Source: an uncultured Oscillospiraceae bacterium
Lineage (GTDB): Bacteria; Bacillota; Clostridia; Oscillospirales; Oscillospiraceae
Assembly: GCA_910585815.1 (NCBI GenBank)
Contig: CAJUFJ010000005.1
Coordinates: 17,570-81,569, forward strand
Direction of reading: 5' to 3'
DNA: 64,000 bases
Shown here: piece by piece, positions 31,372 through 40,812 of the stretch
Layout of the letters: every line of letters begins with the position of its first letter
Position numbering within the stretch: the stretch's first letter is position 1
Notes under the pieces: model-generated
What the model saw: only the letters and a program-made list of their open reading frames with translations
Databases searched by the model: none
What the model was told of the DNA's origin: nothing
Program-made: the position numbers and the translations under genes

Positions 31372-34228
31372 TTGCGCCATCCTCCTTTTCAAGTTTGTTC
31401 ACAAGCTGATTCAGCAGCTCCTCTGCGATGTCGTCCTCATACAGCTTCAGCTGTCCCTGGATTTCCTTCAGGCGCTCCTCCACGTCCTGGGGCAGGGTGT
31501 GGCGCAGAATGTCCGCCACCCTGCCGGCGCAGGCCTGAGACTGGAAGTCCTCCAGCTCGCCCAGGGCCGCCGCCGCCTGCTCCCGCAGCTGGGCGGGGGA
31601 CAGGGGGGGAAGCTTCTCCTCCTGGGCTTCGTTTTGCTTCTGCTCCTCCAGGAACAGCCCGATATTCATTAAAAGGGTCTCATAGGCCTCCAGCAGCGGG
31701 GGGAACTGGCGCTGGATAAACTCCGTGTCCCCCTGGGCGGCGGCGTTCTCCTGGGCCCGGGCCATGTTGGATACGTCCAGGGCCCCGATGTTGGCCGAGG
31801 CGCTTTTCAGGCCGTGTACCTCCACCCGGTAGCGGGCGATGTCGCTGTCGGCCACCTCCCGGAGGAGGACCGTCTTGCGCTGGCCGTCCTGGTAGTAAAG
31901 CCCCAGCAGCTCCAGGAACTCCTCCTCGTCGCCGGCGCAGTAGCGGGAGGCGGCCTCCATGTCGATCCCGTCAATCCGGAAGCGGCTCAGGTCGGCGGTC
32001 TGGGCGGCGGCCTCCAGTTCCTCGGGGGCCCCCTCCCGCCGGCGCTCCTCGGGCACCCACCGGGCCAGCAGCTGGCCCAGCTCCCGCCGGTCCAGCGGCT
32101 TGGCGATGAAGTCCTGGAAGCCGTGCTTCAGGAACTGCTCCCGCATCCCCTCCATGGCGTTGGCGGTGAGGGCAATCATGGCTGGGGCTGTGCCGTTTTC
32201 GCCGCAGTCCTTTCGGATGATCTCCGCCGCCTCGATGCCGTCCATCATAGGCATCATATGATCCATAAAGATGATGTCATACCGGTTTTGCCGCACCAGC
32301 TCGATGGCCTCCGGGCCGCTCTCGGCCTCGGCCAGCTGGAAGGCGTAGCTCTTTAAAAAGCCCCGGGCCACCTTGCGGTTAATCAGGTTGTCGTCCACAA
32401 TGAGCACCCGCACGTCGGGGGCGGTAAAGGCCTCGGCGTAGCGCAGCTCGGTCTGGGGTATCTCGGGCAGCTCCGCGATGGAGCGCCGGTCCACAATTTT
32501 CTGGGGGATGGTGATGATTACGGTGGTCCCCTCGCCGTAGACGCTGTCCACGTCGATAAGGCCGCCCATCAGCTCCACCAGGTGCCGGACGATGGCCAGG
32601 CCCAGGCCGGTGCCCTCCACCGTGCGGTTGCGCTTGGAGTCCACCTGGCGGAAGTCCTCGAATATTTTGCCCAGGTCCTCCTTGCGGATGCCGCAGCCGG
32701 TGTCCTCCACCCGGAAGGAGAGGACCTCCTCGTCCTCGTTTTTGCCGGGCCAGCCGGTGATATAGACCCGCACATAGCCCTCTTTGGTAAACTTGATGGC
32801 GTTGTTCAGGATGTTGATAAGCACCTGTTTGATGCGGCCCTCGTCGCCGTTGTAGCGGCAGGGGAGGGCGCTGTCGCACTCGTATTTCAGAATCAGCCCC
32901 CGCTTGGAGGCCGCCATGTCCATCATGCCCACCACCTCGTCCACCAGGGTCTTCAGGTGGTAGTCCCCATACACCAGCTCCATCTTGCCCGCCTCCACCT
33001 TGGACAGGTCCAGGATGTCGTTGATGATGGCCAGCAGATTCTTGGCCGCCGACTGCACGTCCTTGGCGTGGGCGTAAATCTGGGGGTCGGGGCACTCCTC
33101 CATGATGATGTCGTTCAGGCCGATGATGGCGTTCATGGGGGTGCGTATCTCGTGGGACATGTTGGCCAAAAACTCGCTCTTGGCGATGTTCGCCTTCTCG
33201 GCCTGCTGGCGCACCCGCTTGATCTCGTTGATATAGGCCTTGATGTCGGTCATGTCCAGCACCAGGATGACGCAGCCCTGCTTCCGGCCGTTTTCGTCGA
33301 TGATCTGCTTGCTGTGGCATTCATAGTGCTGCCCGTTGATGGAGAAGCTCCAGGGGACGCTCTCGTTGAGCATCTCCTCCCGGAAATCCTCCAGCACCCG
33401 GACGTTCTCCCCCAGCTTGTGCTCGGGCAGGCTGGTGAAGATCTGAGCGGCGGCACGGTTGTAGCTGATAAGCCGGTCATGGTCGTCCAGGGCGATCACC
33501 CCGTCCCCCAGGCTCTCCAGCACCTTCTCGGCCGCCAGGCGGCGGAAGTCGTAGTTGCGGCGGCTCCACACCACAATCACCACCATCGCCATGGTGATGG
33601 CCAGAGTGACCGGCGTGAGGTCGAACACCGCAGTGAGCTTGAACACATAGGCCACCAGCACCGCCACGGGCAGGGAGGTAATGAGAAGGATGGTCCAGTA
33701 CTGCCGGCTGACCTGCTGGTCCGACCGGCCCCGGACCGCCCGGGCCAGGGTGTAGATGGACAGGACGTAGGGAATTACGATGCGGGTAATCAGGAAGAAG
33801 CTGTACAGGGGGCCGTAGGTGATGCTGACATAGTGAAAGCCGTCGGCGGTGGACAGCCACTGAAAATCCCGGTAAAACAGGCCGTTCCAGTTGAAAAACA
33901 CCGTGGGCAGAACAAAAAAGTTAATTACCTCAAGGGCCCGCAGCAGCTTTTTGGGCGGGCGGGCGTAGCAGTAGGTGTAAGTAAACCAGCAGTAGCACAG
34001 GGGGACAAAGGTGGAGCCCACATTTTCCACCGTCACCGCCGCCACGGCGGCCTCCACGGTGGGGGCGGTCAGCTCCAGCATATAGCCCACGTTCTGCACC
34101 AGCGAGCCGCACATAATAAAAATCAGCAGCTTCTGCTCCCGGGCGCCGTCTCCGTTCAGCAGGAGGATCAGTGCCGCGAAAATCAGGCTTATGCCAAAGC
34201 ACTCCAATAATATTACAAAATTTACCAT
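31364..34228 (-). CDS. Hybrid sensor histidine kinase with 7TM, PAS, receiver and Hpt domains
   Basis: 954 residues. About seven membrane helices occupy residues 1-225, a PAS-like sensor domain about 240-340, and HisKA follows with SHEIRTPMNAII (phospho-His near 360). The ATPase domain contains NILNNAIKF and EDTGCGIRKEDLGKIF. A receiver domain starts near 605 with VLIVDDN and has DHMMPMMDG; an Hpt domain near 800 reads VEVHGLKSAS. It can therefore run a full internal phosphorelay. It heads the operon with two receiver proteins and the CheX-like protein, behind a clear promoter at 34301-34329. The signal is unknown. Confidence 0.93.
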   Translation of the reverse strand: MVNFVILLECFGISLIFAALILLLNGDGAREQKLLIFIMCGSLVQNVGYMLELTAPTVEAAVAAVTVENVGSTFVPLCYCWFTYTYCYARPPKKLLRALEVINFFVLPTVFFNWNGLFYRDFQWLSTADGFHYVSITYGPLYSFFLITRIVIPYVLSIYTLARAVRGRSDQQVSRQYWTILLITSLPVAVLVAYVFKLTAVFDLTPVTLAITMAMVVIVVWSRRNYDFRRLAAEKVLESLGDGVIALDDHDRLISYNRAAAQIFTSLPEHKLGENVRVLEDFREEMLNESVPWSFSINGQHYECHSKQIIDENGRKQGCVILVLDMTDIKAYINEIKRVRQQAEKANIAKSEFLANMSHEIRTPMNAIIGLNDIIMEECPDPQIYAHAKDVQSAAKNLLAIINDILDLSKVEAGKMELVYGDYHLKTLVDEVVGMMDMAASKRGLILKYECDSALPCRYNGDEGRIKQVLINILNNAIKFTKEGYVRVYITGWPGKNEDEEVLSFRVEDTGCGIRKEDLGKIFEDFRQVDSKRNRTVEGTGLGLAIVRHLVELMGGLIDVDSVYGEGTTVIITIPQKIVDRRSIAELPEIPQTELRYAEAFTAPDVRVLIVDDNLINRKVARGFLKSYAFQLAEAESGPEAIELVRQNRYDIIFMDHMMPMMDGIEAAEIIRKDCGENGTAPAMIALTANAMEGMREQFLKHGFQDFIAKPLDRRELGQLLARWVPEERRREGAPEELEAAAQTADLSRFRIDGIDMEAASRYCAGDEEEFLELLGLYYQDGQRKTVLLREVADSDIARYRVEVHGLKSASANIGALDVSNMARAQENAAAQGDTEFIQRQFPPLLEAYETLLMNIGLFLEEQKQNEAQEEKLPPLSPAQLREQAAAALGELEDFQSQACAGRVADILRHTLPQDVEERLKEIQGQLKLYEDDIAEELLNQLVNKLEKEDGAND

Positions 34229-34300
34229 TTATTGCCCACCCGTCTGTGTTTGATCTTTGCCGCCGGGCCAAAAAGCGTGTAGCGATTTTTCACCTCCCTA

Positions 34301-34329
34301 ACAATAGTACATTTTCACCATGATGTCAA
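34301..34329 (-). promoter_or_regulatory. Promoter of the hybrid kinase operon
   Basis: Minus-strand TTGACA (34324-34329) and TATTGT (34301-34306), 17 bases apart. The leader contains GGGAGGTGAAAAATC without a start codon at proper distance. Confidence 0.65.
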
Positions 34330-34418
34330 GAAATACAATCCCTCATTTCCCATCTGTTTTAGCCTTCCGCCCTGTCAAATTCAAACAGAGCCCAGGACAA
34401 GCTGTACGCCTAATGGGG

Positions 34419-34550
34419 GCGTGTCCCATTTACAGATTTTTATGTAGGGGCGGACATTGTCCGCCCACGGGCGCACCCTGCACCCCTGCAGAGTGTGCCA
34501 ATTCACGTTATCGCGATAAAATGCGTGGCAGGACACTCCCTGCATGAAAG
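34419..34550. repeat. Composite intergenic repeat
   Basis: Runs from cgtgtcccatttacagattt through a GTAGGGGCGGACATTGTCCG palindrome to ataaaatgcgtggcaggac. Outer GTGTCC and GGACAC are inverted. Related blocks occur near 1088-1200 and 7596-7685. No gene is visible in 34330-34656. Confidence 0.6.
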
Positions 34551-34656
34551 TGGGGGTTGCCAATGGAGGAGAATTTTGATAAGATTTTACCGACCTGACC
34601 CGGGGCTTCGGCGGACCGGGCGCGGAGCTTACAGGAAGGCGGGGTGACGGACCGTT

Positions 34657-36417
34657 ATGAAACGCCACAGCCCGGCGGGCAGCGCTGGGGAGGAGAACAG
34701 AATTGCCAGTATGTTTCGATATCTCATCGGAGTGCTGGAGCCGGACCAGCGCAGAAGCTGGAAGATTCTGACCCTGCTCAGTCTGATCAGCCCTGCGGTG
34801 GACATTTTCGGCTTCTCCGTTATTATGACGGTCATCAACCGCGCCATCCAGGAGAATCAGGCCTCCCCAGAGCTGGTGGCCTTTACTCTGTGCATGGTGG
34901 GGGTGACGGTGGGCAAGTGCCTGCTGGAGCTCTACCGGGACAGGCTCTCCAGTCGGTTTACCTACGACGGCGCCCAGCGGCTGTCGGTGAAGGTCTACGA
35001 GACCCTGATAAAAGAGGATCTGCCTGCCCACCAGCAGAAAAGCGCCATGCAAGCCCTGGACATGGTCCGGCAGGACACCGTAAACTGTATCCAGATGATC
35101 ACCGTTTACACCGATATATGGGTCAACTGCATCACCTTCACCGGCTACGGGGCGGTTATGATCTACTCCGCCAAGTGGATCGGCATTGGCAGCAGCCTGG
35201 CCCTGGTGGCCCTTATGGTGGTGATTCATGCGCAGACCCGTGCGCGGATGCGGGCCTTCGGCGAGAAAAGCCGGGCCTACTCCATCCGTACCAACGCCCA
35301 GATCACCATTGCCTACGGCTCCTTCAAGGAGATGAAGATTGACGACCGGTCCGCCTTTGTGCTGAAGCGGTATCAGAGGGCCAGCAGCAAATTCGCTCAG
35401 GTACAGCAGGAGTATCAGTACCACTCCGGCCGGATCAGTATTCTCCTGCAAAACAGCGTGATGGGGGCCATGTTCGCTGTGCTCGCCGTGATTCTTCTGG
35501 CGGGCTCCAATCTGGCCTTCATCCTGGCCCCCATGCTGGTGTTTGTCACCGCCCTGGCCCGGATGCTGCAAACCGCCTTTCACGTTCTGCGGGGGCTGAA
35601 CTACATGGAGTTCGCCCGAAAGCCCTTCTCGGCGCTGAAGGAGGCCCTCACCAGCTACGACCGAATCAAGGCCCGGGCGAAGCGCACCGCCGCCCTCCGC
35701 CGGAAGACCCTCACCTTCCGTCAGGGCCTCTCGGTGAGCGGGCTGACCTTTGGCTACCGGGATCAGACCCGCATCTTCGACGGGGCGTCCATCCACATCC
35801 CGGTGGGGCGCTCGGTGGCCATCATCGGGGCCTCCGGCGCGGGTAAGACCACCTTTCTGGACCTGATTTTGGGTCTGCTCCCCCCTCAGGCGGGCAGCAT
35901 CTGCTACGACGACTACGATATCGCCGCCCACGCCGACGAACAGGGCCGCTGCATGGCCAGCATCGGCCAGCTGGTGAGCTACATTCCCCAGACCGTCTAC
36001 CTGAACGGGGCCACCATCCGGGACAACGTGGCCTTCTTCTCGGACGAGCGGGATATCGACAACGACAGGGTGATCGAGTGCCTGAAGTGTGCCCAGATCT
36101 GGGAGGATGTTCAGGATCTGCCCGACGGGATTGACACCCTGATCGGCGAGAACGGGACCGCCATCTCCGGCGGCCAGCGCCAGCGCATCGCCCTGGCCAG
36201 GGCGCTTTATAAGGAATTTGAGCTGCTAGTGATGGACGAGGCCACCGCCGCCCTGGATATCGACACCGAGCGGGCGGTGATCGACTCCATCCGCCGGGTG
36301 AAGGAGGGCAAAACCCTGCTTATGGTGACCCACCACATGAGCCTGGCCAACGAGTGCGACATCATCTATAAAATCGAGAGGAAAAAGCTTGTGCTGGTTA
36401 AGGGAGACCCGTCCTGA
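34657..36417 (+). CDS. ABC transporter, fused membrane and ATPase domains (PglK/flippase-like)
   Basis: 586 residues: six-helix membrane domain (about 25-320), then an ATPase domain with Walker A GASGAGKTTF, Q-loop YIPQTVYLNG, signature ISGGQRQRIALARAL, Walker B LLVMDEATAALD and switch His in VTHHMSL. The N-terminal style and the half-transporter fusion resemble PglK-type glycolipid flippases and lipid/peptide exporters; the substrate is unknown, and no glycan genes are near. The start could also be ATG 34711. Convergent with the SLH gene. Confidence 0.85.
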   Translation: MKRHSPAGSAGEENRIASMFRYLIGVLEPDQRRSWKILTLLSLISPAVDIFGFSVIMTVINRAIQENQASPELVAFTLCMVGVTVGKCLLELYRDRLSSRFTYDGAQRLSVKVYETLIKEDLPAHQQKSAMQALDMVRQDTVNCIQMITVYTDIWVNCITFTGYGAVMIYSAKWIGIGSSLALVALMVVIHAQTRARMRAFGEKSRAYSIRTNAQITIAYGSFKEMKIDDRSAFVLKRYQRASSKFAQVQQEYQYHSGRISILLQNSVMGAMFAVLAVILLAGSNLAFILAPMLVFVTALARMLQTAFHVLRGLNYMEFARKPFSALKEALTSYDRIKARAKRTAALRRKTLTFRQGLSVSGLTFGYRDQTRIFDGASIHIPVGRSVAIIGASGAGKTTFLDLILGLLPPQAGSICYDDYDIAAHADEQGRCMASIGQLVSYIPQTVYLNGATIRDNVAFFSDERDIDNDRVIECLKCAQIWEDVQDLPDGIDTLIGENGTAISGGQRQRIALARALYKEFELLVMDEATAALDIDTERAVIDSIRRVKEGKTLLMVTHHMSLANECDIIYKIERKKLVLVKGDPS

Positions 36418-36421
36418 ACAC

Positions 36422-36458
36422 CGCCCCGGGCCGTGCAGACTGCACGACCCGGGGCGCT
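36422..36458. terminator. Bidirectional terminator between ABC and SLH genes
   Basis: CGCCCCGGGCCGTGCAG pairs with CTGCACGACCCGGGGCG around a short loop, with a single A-C mismatch in the stem. It lies between convergent stops. The plus tail is cttgccgtttct, so it is stronger as a structure than as a classical U-tract terminator. Confidence 0.65.
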
Positions 36459-36471
36459 TGCCGTTTCTGTG

Positions 36472-38325
36472 TTATTTTACCACGATGACACGGACCCGTC
36501 CGCCCTCGGACTCGGCCTTGTCATACCAGGCGGTGACGGTTCCGCCGCCCTCCGCCCGGGCCAGGCTGGACAGGTAGTACCGCCCGTCCCGGTATTCGTA
36601 GACCACCACGCCGTCCGACAGGGTGTAGCGCTGATTGCCCGTTACGAACTGGTTGCCCGACACCTGCCCCGCCTGGGCGGCGGTGAGGGCGTAGAGCTTC
36701 TCCGGGCTGGCCGGGTCGCCCTGGATGCGGATGGGGCCGGCGGTGGCCAGGAACCTGGTGGCGCCGGAGAGGGTGTAGCTTACGCCGTCCACGTCGTACT
36801 GGTAGGTGCAGTAGCGGCTCATCCCCTGGCCCTCCTCCTCAAAGCGGGTGATGATGCCGTAGTGGTAGGCGTCGCCGGTGACGTCGTTGAGGATAAGGGT
36901 CTCGATCTCCCCCTGGGGGTTGAGGGCGTAGTACTTCACCTTGCCGCTGTTCAGGTTCAGCCCGGCCAGGCGGGCGGGGTAGATGACCGCACCCCGGTCC
37001 TCGCTCACGTCCAGAATCTCCGCCCCCTGGGCGAAGGCGTATTTGTCCAGCTTTGTGCCCTCCTGGTTCACCTTGCCGGACAGGGAGGCGTTGCCCAGGC
37101 CGCGGAGGGTGACCTCGCCCCCGCTGCCGGCCACAATGGCCCGGACCACGCTGCCCACCTTGTAGCCGCCCCGGGTCTGGTACTGGTAGGTCTGGCCGTC
37201 GGTGGCCAGCAGGGTGACGGTCTGGGCGGTGTAGCTGCCGCCGGAGCCGTCGGGGTAGGCGGTCTTTTCGATGGCCGTCACTACGCCCACCCGCTCGCCG
37301 GCGCTGGCCGACACATCGGCCACGGCGGCCACGCCGCCGCTGCGGCCCAGCAGCAGGGTGACGGTGCTGCCCAGGTGGTACTGCCCCAGGTCAGACAGGG
37401 CGTAGGCCGCCGCCGAGCTCTCGATGGCGTAGGTCCGGCCCGCCACCGTCACCGAGGTGGGCTCCGCGCTGGAGGGGGCCAGGGCCTGGATGGGGCCGGT
37501 GGCCTTTTTGGCATAGGCCCACACGGTGCTCATGGCGGCGTTCCAGTAGACCACGTCGTAGTCCTGAATGTTGGTCAGGCTGGCGGCGCTGCCGTTGCGG
37601 TAGACCTTGTTGGGGGTGAAGCCCAGGGAGGACTGCCAGCCGTAGCCCTGGACCACCACCGGGCCCTCCATCTGGCCGTTGACAAGGGCCACCACATCGG
37701 GCTTGCCTGAGGCGTCCAGGCTGTGGCCCAGCTGCTGGATGTAGGGCGCGCCCTCCTTGGTTTTGGCGGAGAGGAGGTTATAGAACAGATACACCGCGTC
37801 CTGCCGGGTGAGGGGGGAGGCGGCCTGCAGGGCGGTCACCCCCCGGATCAGCTTCAGGTTCTGGCACATGGCCAGCTGGCCGGTGGGGAAGGCGCCGGAG
37901 AAGTCGTCAGGGCCGTAGCCCAGCAGGGAGAGCAGCATGGAGGCCGCCTCGGCCAGCTTGATCTCCTGGTCGGGACGGAAGGTGCCGTCGCTGAAGCCGG
38001 AAATCAGCCTCCGGCCCACCGCTGCCTCCACATAGCCGCTGGCCCAGTGGCTGCGGGGGACGTCGGGATAGGGGGCCACCGCCGCCTGGCCCACCCCGTC
38101 CCCGCCGGGCATGGCCTTCACCGTCATGGTGACAAACTCCGCCCGGGTCACCCTGGCGGACAGGTTCAGGTTGCCGCTGCCGTCGCCGTTGAGGATGCCC
38201 AGGGCGGTTACCGCCTGGACCGCGTCGTCCAGAGAGGGCGCCGTCCCCGCCGCCGAGGCGGGCAGTATCAGGGCGAGGGTGAGGCAGGCCGCTAAAATCG
38301 CGGAGAAAAGGCGTTTTGTTTTCAT
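36472..38325 (-). CDS. S-layer homology (SLH) domain surface protein
   Basis: 617 residues with a signal peptide (KRLFSAILAACLTLALI..ASA, cleavage near 26). Up to three SLH modules follow (about 30-205), for example VTRAEFVTM, YPDVPRSHWASGYVEAA, ISGFSDGTFRPDQEI and LTRQDAVYLFYNLL. SLH domains bind pyruvylated secondary cell-wall polymer, so the protein is exported and wall-attached. The C-terminal ~400 residues form a beta-rich region with no catalytic motif I recognise. Monocistronic; a palindromic repeat pair lies upstream. Confidence 0.9.
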   Translation of the reverse strand: MKTKRLFSAILAACLTLALILPASAAGTAPSLDDAVQAVTALGILNGDGSGNLNLSARVTRAEFVTMTVKAMPGGDGVGQAAVAPYPDVPRSHWASGYVEAAVGRRLISGFSDGTFRPDQEIKLAEAASMLLSLLGYGPDDFSGAFPTGQLAMCQNLKLIRGVTALQAASPLTRQDAVYLFYNLLSAKTKEGAPYIQQLGHSLDASGKPDVVALVNGQMEGPVVVQGYGWQSSLGFTPNKVYRNGSAASLTNIQDYDVVYWNAAMSTVWAYAKKATGPIQALAPSSAEPTSVTVAGRTYAIESSAAAYALSDLGQYHLGSTVTLLLGRSGGVAAVADVSASAGERVGVVTAIEKTAYPDGSGGSYTAQTVTLLATDGQTYQYQTRGGYKVGSVVRAIVAGSGGEVTLRGLGNASLSGKVNQEGTKLDKYAFAQGAEILDVSEDRGAVIYPARLAGLNLNSGKVKYYALNPQGEIETLILNDVTGDAYHYGIITRFEEEGQGMSRYCTYQYDVDGVSYTLSGATRFLATAGPIRIQGDPASPEKLYALTAAQAGQVSGNQFVTGNQRYTLSDGVVVYEYRDGRYYLSSLARAEGGGTVTAWYDKAESEGGRVRVIVVK

Positions 38326-38353
38326 GAGACATGTTCCTTTCTGTATGAGGAAT

Positions 38354-38417
38354 GTAGGGACGCTTCATGAAGCGTCCGATATCGAACAACCGCGGACGCA
38401 TCGTGATGCGTCCCTAC
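38354..38417. repeat. Dispersed palindromic repeat
   Basis: Begins tgtagggacgcttcatgaag and ends gacgcatcgtgatgcgtccc followed by tacg. Two internal palindromes lie inside GTAGGGACG/CGTCCCTAC arms. It is in the leader region of the SLH gene. Confidence 0.7.
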
Positions 38418-38449
38418 GTTACCTTTCGTCCCGCCCGCAGGCGGCAAGC

Positions 38450-38690
38450 CTCCTTTTCCCCGCAAGGGGGACGCGATATCCGTAAGCGGCAGAGCCGCTA
38501 ACGGCTATCCAGTGAAAGGAGGTGGCACGGCGAAGCCGTGACGGAGGATTGTATTTCGCCGCAGGCGAAATGTATGAAATAATCAAGGTTTCGGAAGCTT
38601 TGTTTACTTCGTATGTTTTGCTTCGCAAAACGCAATCCTCAGTCAGCCTGCGGCTGACAGCTCCTTTCCAAAGGAGCCATTTTCGCTGCG
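38450..38690. repeat. Intergenic palindromic repeat element (copy B)
   Basis: Shares cccgcaagggggacgcgata and the AGCGGC..GCCGCT palindrome with copy A at 13828, but here GGCACGGCGAAGCCGTGACG comes first and the gtcagcctgcggctgac hairpin last, so the inner module is inverted relative to copy A. It fills the gap between the efflux permease gene and the SLH gene; no gene is visible there. Confidence 0.7.
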
Positions 38691-38706
38691 GCGGGACGTG
38701 GGCCGC

Positions 38707-39957
38707 TCAATCATACCGCAGGGCGTCAATGGGGTTGAGCTTTGCCGCCTTGTTGGCGGGCAGGTAGCCGAACAGAATCCCGATGCCCACCGACACGCCG
38801 AAGCTGAGCATAATGGCCCCCATGGTGGGGGTGGCGTTGAAGGTGATGCCGCTGGCCCCCATACTGGCCACCAGCATACCGCCCAGCAGGGCCTCCAGCA
38901 GCTTGGCCAGCAGACAGCCGAAGCCGATGCCCAGCAGGCCGCCGATGGCGGAGGTGGTGCCCGCCTCGATGACGAACTGACTGCGGATGTCCCGCCGCTT
39001 GGCCCCCAACGACTTGCGCACGCCGATCTCCCGGGTGCGCTCGGTGACGGACACCAGCATAATGTTCATGATGCCGATGCCGCCCACCAGCAGGGAGATG
39101 GCCGCGATGGCCACCAGCACACCCATAGCCACGCCCATCATGGCGTTGATCTGGTTGGCCTGCTCGGCCATGGTCATGATGTAGAAGTAATTATACATCC
39201 CGTCGTCGGTACGGAAAAAGTCGTTGAGATAGGCCTCAATGACCCCTTTGGCGGCGTTTGCAGTCTCGCCGGAGGTGCTGGTGAAGATGTACAGGCCCAC
39301 CCACCGGTCACCGATAATCTCCATGACGGTGCTGTAAGGCATATAAATCTGGTCGTCCTGACTGCCGGGGAGCATTTCAAATTCGGCGTTGCGCTTGAGC
39401 ACCCCCACCACCGTGAGAGTCCGGCCGTTGATGGACAGATGTTTTCCCAATGCGTCGCCGCCGAAGGCCTCCTGCTCCAGATAGGCTCCGATAACACAGA
39501 CCGCCTCCCGGCGCTCCACGTCCATGTAGCTGATAAAGCGGCCCTTGGCCAGCTGTTCGCCGTCCATGGTGTAGTTGGTGGCGGCGTTGTACATGATCTC
39601 GCTGATTCCGTACACGCTAGTCCGGTCAAACTTCTCGTCCCCATGGCGGACCACGCCCCCGAGGTTGATGTAGGGGGACACGCCGGTGAGGACGTGGGGG
39701 TTTTCGTCCACCAGGTCATACAGCTCCTCCGGGTCGGGCATCATACCGTCTCCCACAGACCAAATCTGGACCTGGATCATATTGATGCCCATCTTGTCCA
39801 CCTGCTGCTGGATCATGCCGGTGAGGCCGTTGCCCAGGGAGAGAATCACAATCACCGCCCCCACGCCGATGATGATGCCCAGCATGGTGAGCAGGGCCCG
39901 CATCTTGCTGGTGGTGAGGGACTTTATCGCAAGGCGGAAGGACTGTCCAAAGTTCAT
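38707..39957 (-). CDS. MacB-like ABC transporter permease
   Basis: 416 residues with the MacB/FtsX layout: one N-terminal membrane helix (about 20-42), a large extracytoplasmic domain (about 45-280), then three helices (about 285-400). ERTREIGVRKSLGAKRRDIR is the conserved cytoplasmic coupling segment. It starts with ATGA overlap on the ATPase gene stop. Together with the ATPase and adaptor it forms a tripartite-type exporter, likely for peptides or lipophilic compounds. Confidence 0.92.
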   Translation of the reverse strand: MNFGQSFRLAIKSLTTSKMRALLTMLGIIIGVGAVIVILSLGNGLTGMIQQQVDKMGINMIQVQIWSVGDGMMPDPEELYDLVDENPHVLTGVSPYINLGGVVRHGDEKFDRTSVYGISEIMYNAATNYTMDGEQLAKGRFISYMDVERREAVCVIGAYLEQEAFGGDALGKHLSINGRTLTVVGVLKRNAEFEMLPGSQDDQIYMPYSTVMEIIGDRWVGLYIFTSTSGETANAAKGVIEAYLNDFFRTDDGMYNYFYIMTMAEQANQINAMMGVAMGVLVAIAAISLLVGGIGIMNIMLVSVTERTREIGVRKSLGAKRRDIRSQFVIEAGTTSAIGGLLGIGFGCLLAKLLEALLGGMLVASMGASGITFNATPTMGAIMLSFGVSVGIGILFGYLPANKAAKLNPIDALRYD

Positions 39958-40700
39958 GCGCCCACCTCCTCGTCTTCCTCGCCCTCACCGTGGGGCTGGA
40001 CCACCGCCCGGGGGTCGCGGGAGTCGCCGTCGTAGATGATTTTGCCGTCCTGAAGGCGGACAATGCGGTCCGCCTTCACGGCGATGGAGTTGTCGTGGGT
40101 GATAAGGACCACCGTATTTCCCTCCCGGTGCAGCTGCTTGAGGAATCTCAGCACATCCCGGCCGGTGCGGGAGTCCAGGGCGCCGGTGGGCTCGTCAGCC
40201 AGGATCAGGCTGGGGTCTCCGGCCAGGGCCCGGGCGATGGAAACCCGCTGCTGCTGGCCGCCGGAGAGCTGGGAGGGCAGATTTTTTCCCTTGTCCGCCA
40301 AGCCAACCCGCTCCAGGGATTGAAGGGCCCGCTCCCGGCGCTCAGCGCTGTCCACCCCGGCGTAGAGCAGGGGCAGCTCCACATTCTCCAGCACCGACAG
40401 CTTGGGGATCAGGTTGTACTGCTGGAAGATGAAGCCCAGCATCTTGTTGCGAATTTCCGCCTGCTGGTCGTCGTCCATGGTGGACACGTCCACGCCCCCC
40501 AGATGGTAGGTGCCCGAGGTGGGCACATCCAGACAGCCGATGATGTTCATGGCGGTGGACTTGCCCGACCCGGAGGAGCCCACAATGGCCACAAACTCCC
40601 CCTGGTCGATGGTCAGGTCCACCCCGTCCAGGGCGTGGACAGTCTCCGAGCCCATCTGGTATATTTTATAGACGTTTTTCAGTTCAATGAGGTGTTCCAA
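39954..40700 (-). CDS. MacB/LolD-type ABC transporter ATPase
   Basis: 248 residues from TTG 40700 with GGGAGGCAATC upstream; a longer frame lies within a repeat and is rejected. Walker A GSSGSGKSTAMNIIG, Q-loop FIFQQYNLIPKLSVLENV, signature LSGGQQQRVSIARALAG, Walker B LILADEPTGALDS and switch His VLITHDNSIA are all intact. The stop overlaps the permease start. Energises the permease encoded downstream. Confidence 0.94.
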   Translation of the reverse strand: MEHLIELKNVYKIYQMGSETVHALDGVDLTIDQGEFVAIVGSSGSGKSTAMNIIGCLDVPTSGTYHLGGVDVSTMDDDQQAEIRNKMLGFIFQQYNLIPKLSVLENVELPLLYAGVDSAERRERALQSLERVGLADKGKNLPSQLSGGQQQRVSIARALAGDPSLILADEPTGALDSRTGRDVLRFLKQLHREGNTVVLITHDNSIAVKADRIVRLQDGKIIYDGDSRDPRAVVQPHGEGEEDEEVGA

Positions 40701-40736
40701 TCTTGATTGCCTCCCTTGCTGGCCTGTTTGAGGACG

Positions 40737-40812
40737 GTAGGGCGCGACGACTCGGCGCGCCGTTTTATCACAATTGCGCCATAGCGGCGGGCCGGGTCGT
40801 CCCGCCCTACGA
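40737..40812. repeat. Dispersed palindromic repeat in efflux operon
   Basis: Begins gtagggcgcgacgactcggc and ends gggtcgtcccgccctac, with the inner spacer cgttttatcac. It lies between the adaptor and ATPase genes and overlaps the last codons of the adaptor. Confidence 0.6.

Noticed and set aside
34229..34300. Leader peptide or second start before the hybrid kinase (GGGAGGTGAAAAATC)
   Set aside because: No start codon at suitable spacing after this site, and the downstream frame is out of phase with the kinase.
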